Notes under the pieces: model-generated
Told to the model about the DNA's origin: nothing
The model's input: only the letters and a program-made list of their open reading frames with translations
The model's database searches: none
In this document: one piece after another, positions 11,573-11,895 of the stretch
Layout of the letters: each line of letters begins with the position of its first letter
Position numbering within the stretch: the stretch's first letter is position 1
Program-made: the position numbers and the translations under genes
Source: Candidatus Bathyarchaeota archaeon RBG_13_52_12
GTDB taxonomy: Archaea > Thermoproteota > Bathyarchaeia > TCS64
Assembly: GCA_001774245.1 (NCBI GenBank)
Contig: MEZF01000090.1
Location: 1-11,895, forward strand
DNA: 11,895 bases
Reading direction: 5' to 3'

Positions 11573-11895
11573 TCACCGGGTGATCTCCGTCGGCACGAGC
11601 ACCAACATCACAAGCGCCACTATCTGGGTCGCTGCGAGGAAGTAGAATATGCTCCCCGGGAAGACGAAGGCCCACAGATAGCCACATATTATAGGCGAGA
11701 TTATTCCGACGACTCCCCTGCAGAAGCCCTGGATCCCCACCCAGCTGCCGAGGCGCTTCGGCGGCACAAGCTCAACTGAGATCGCCATCATATTCTGCAT
11801 GAATGACATGCTGAAACCACTTAGGAAGCCTGCGAGGAGCAGGATGACGTTGTTAGGTGCCAAAACCAGGACGAAGTAGGAGAGTATCATCAGGC
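11573..11895 (-). CDS. MFS transporter, C-terminal part, cut by window edge
   Basis: The last 105-107 residues of a leftward gene whose start lies beyond the right edge. Four hydrophobic helices can be seen: MILSYFVLVLA, VILLLAGFLSGFSMSFM, a loop with E-L-V-P-P-K-R-L-G-S-W-V-G, then GIISPIICGYLWAFV and IFYFLAATQIVALVMLVLV. The P-K-R-L-G-S-W-V-G loop followed by a G-x-x-S-P-x-x-x-G helix is typical of helices 10-11 in drug- or sugar-type MFS proteins. It is a different subfamily from the OxlT-like gene at 3800-5044. Substrate cannot be judged. The frame is open to the edge. Confidence 0.8.
   Translation of the reverse strand, partial: LMILSYFVLVLAPNNVILLLAGFLSGFSMSFMQNMMAISVELVPPKRLGSWVGIQGFCRGVVGIISPIICGYLWAFVFPGSIFYFLAATQIVALVMLVLVPTEITR

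Noticed and set aside
11289..11687. 132-residue minus-strand frame across HIT and MFS genes
   Set aside because: It overlaps the HIT catalytic region and the MFS C-terminus in other frames; both of those are clear family members.

Overview
The window looks archaeal, most like an uncultured Thermoproteota (TACK) lineage such as Bathyarchaeia. Evidence in the sequence: several genes have an A/T-rich TATA-like box about 25 bases before the start codon and essentially no leader (1772+, 3005-, 5677-, 11136+), TTG and GTG starts are common, and Arg/Ile are often AGG/AGA and ATA. Several families are ones I associate with archaea: a free-standing EF-Tu-domain-2-like protein, a TIGR04076 protein, and a membrane-anchored DUF4760-like family. 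The lineage is an inference from family flavour, not proven. No rRNA, tRNA, transposase or CRISPR array was seen.

Layout. 1-596 is non-coding and ends in a 10-bp-phased AATG track and a perfect palindrome just before the promoter of a small putative DNA-binding gene (597-959,+). That gene converges on and overlaps a DinB/DUF1572 gene (919-1320,-) that has lost its C-terminal metal-binding end. 1369-1603 is non-coding but rich in inverted repeats. Next come an EF-like protein (1772-2029,+), an alpha/beta hydrolase (2133-3005,-), a membrane-anchored DUF4760-like gene broken by one in-frame TAG (3090-3692,-), an OxlT-like MFS transporter (3800-5044,-), an ABM-fold small protein (5357-5677,-) and an Ldh2-type malate/lactate dehydrogenase (5860-7002,-). 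After these are a two-helix membrane peptide (7241-7438,+), a soluble DUF4760-like relative (7521-7940,+), a TIGR04076 protein (8145-8465,-), a GC-rich DEAD-box helicase with a C-terminal zinc ribbon (8831-10126,+), a frameshifted PDZ gene (10174-10673,-), a HIT hydrolase (11136-11555,+) and the end of a second MFS gene (11573 to the right edge,-).

Most genes are single transcription units with their own promoters, so there is no clear operon. The transporter, ABM protein and dehydrogenase could belong to one small-organic-acid pathway, but only adjacency and strand suggest it.

The most interesting material is non-coding: (i) an array of GTGATCCCT boxes at 22-bp spacing between the divergent PDZ and HIT genes, with opposite-facing boxes on the PDZ side; (ii) a dispersed repeat of about 34 bp in at least seven intergenic places, always in the same orientation; (iii) the phased AATG track and palindrome upstream of 597; (iv) a structured intergenic element at 1369-1603. 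Three genes also look broken (DinB C-terminus, in-frame TAG, PDZ frameshift), so this is a region under decay or one containing a few sequence errors.
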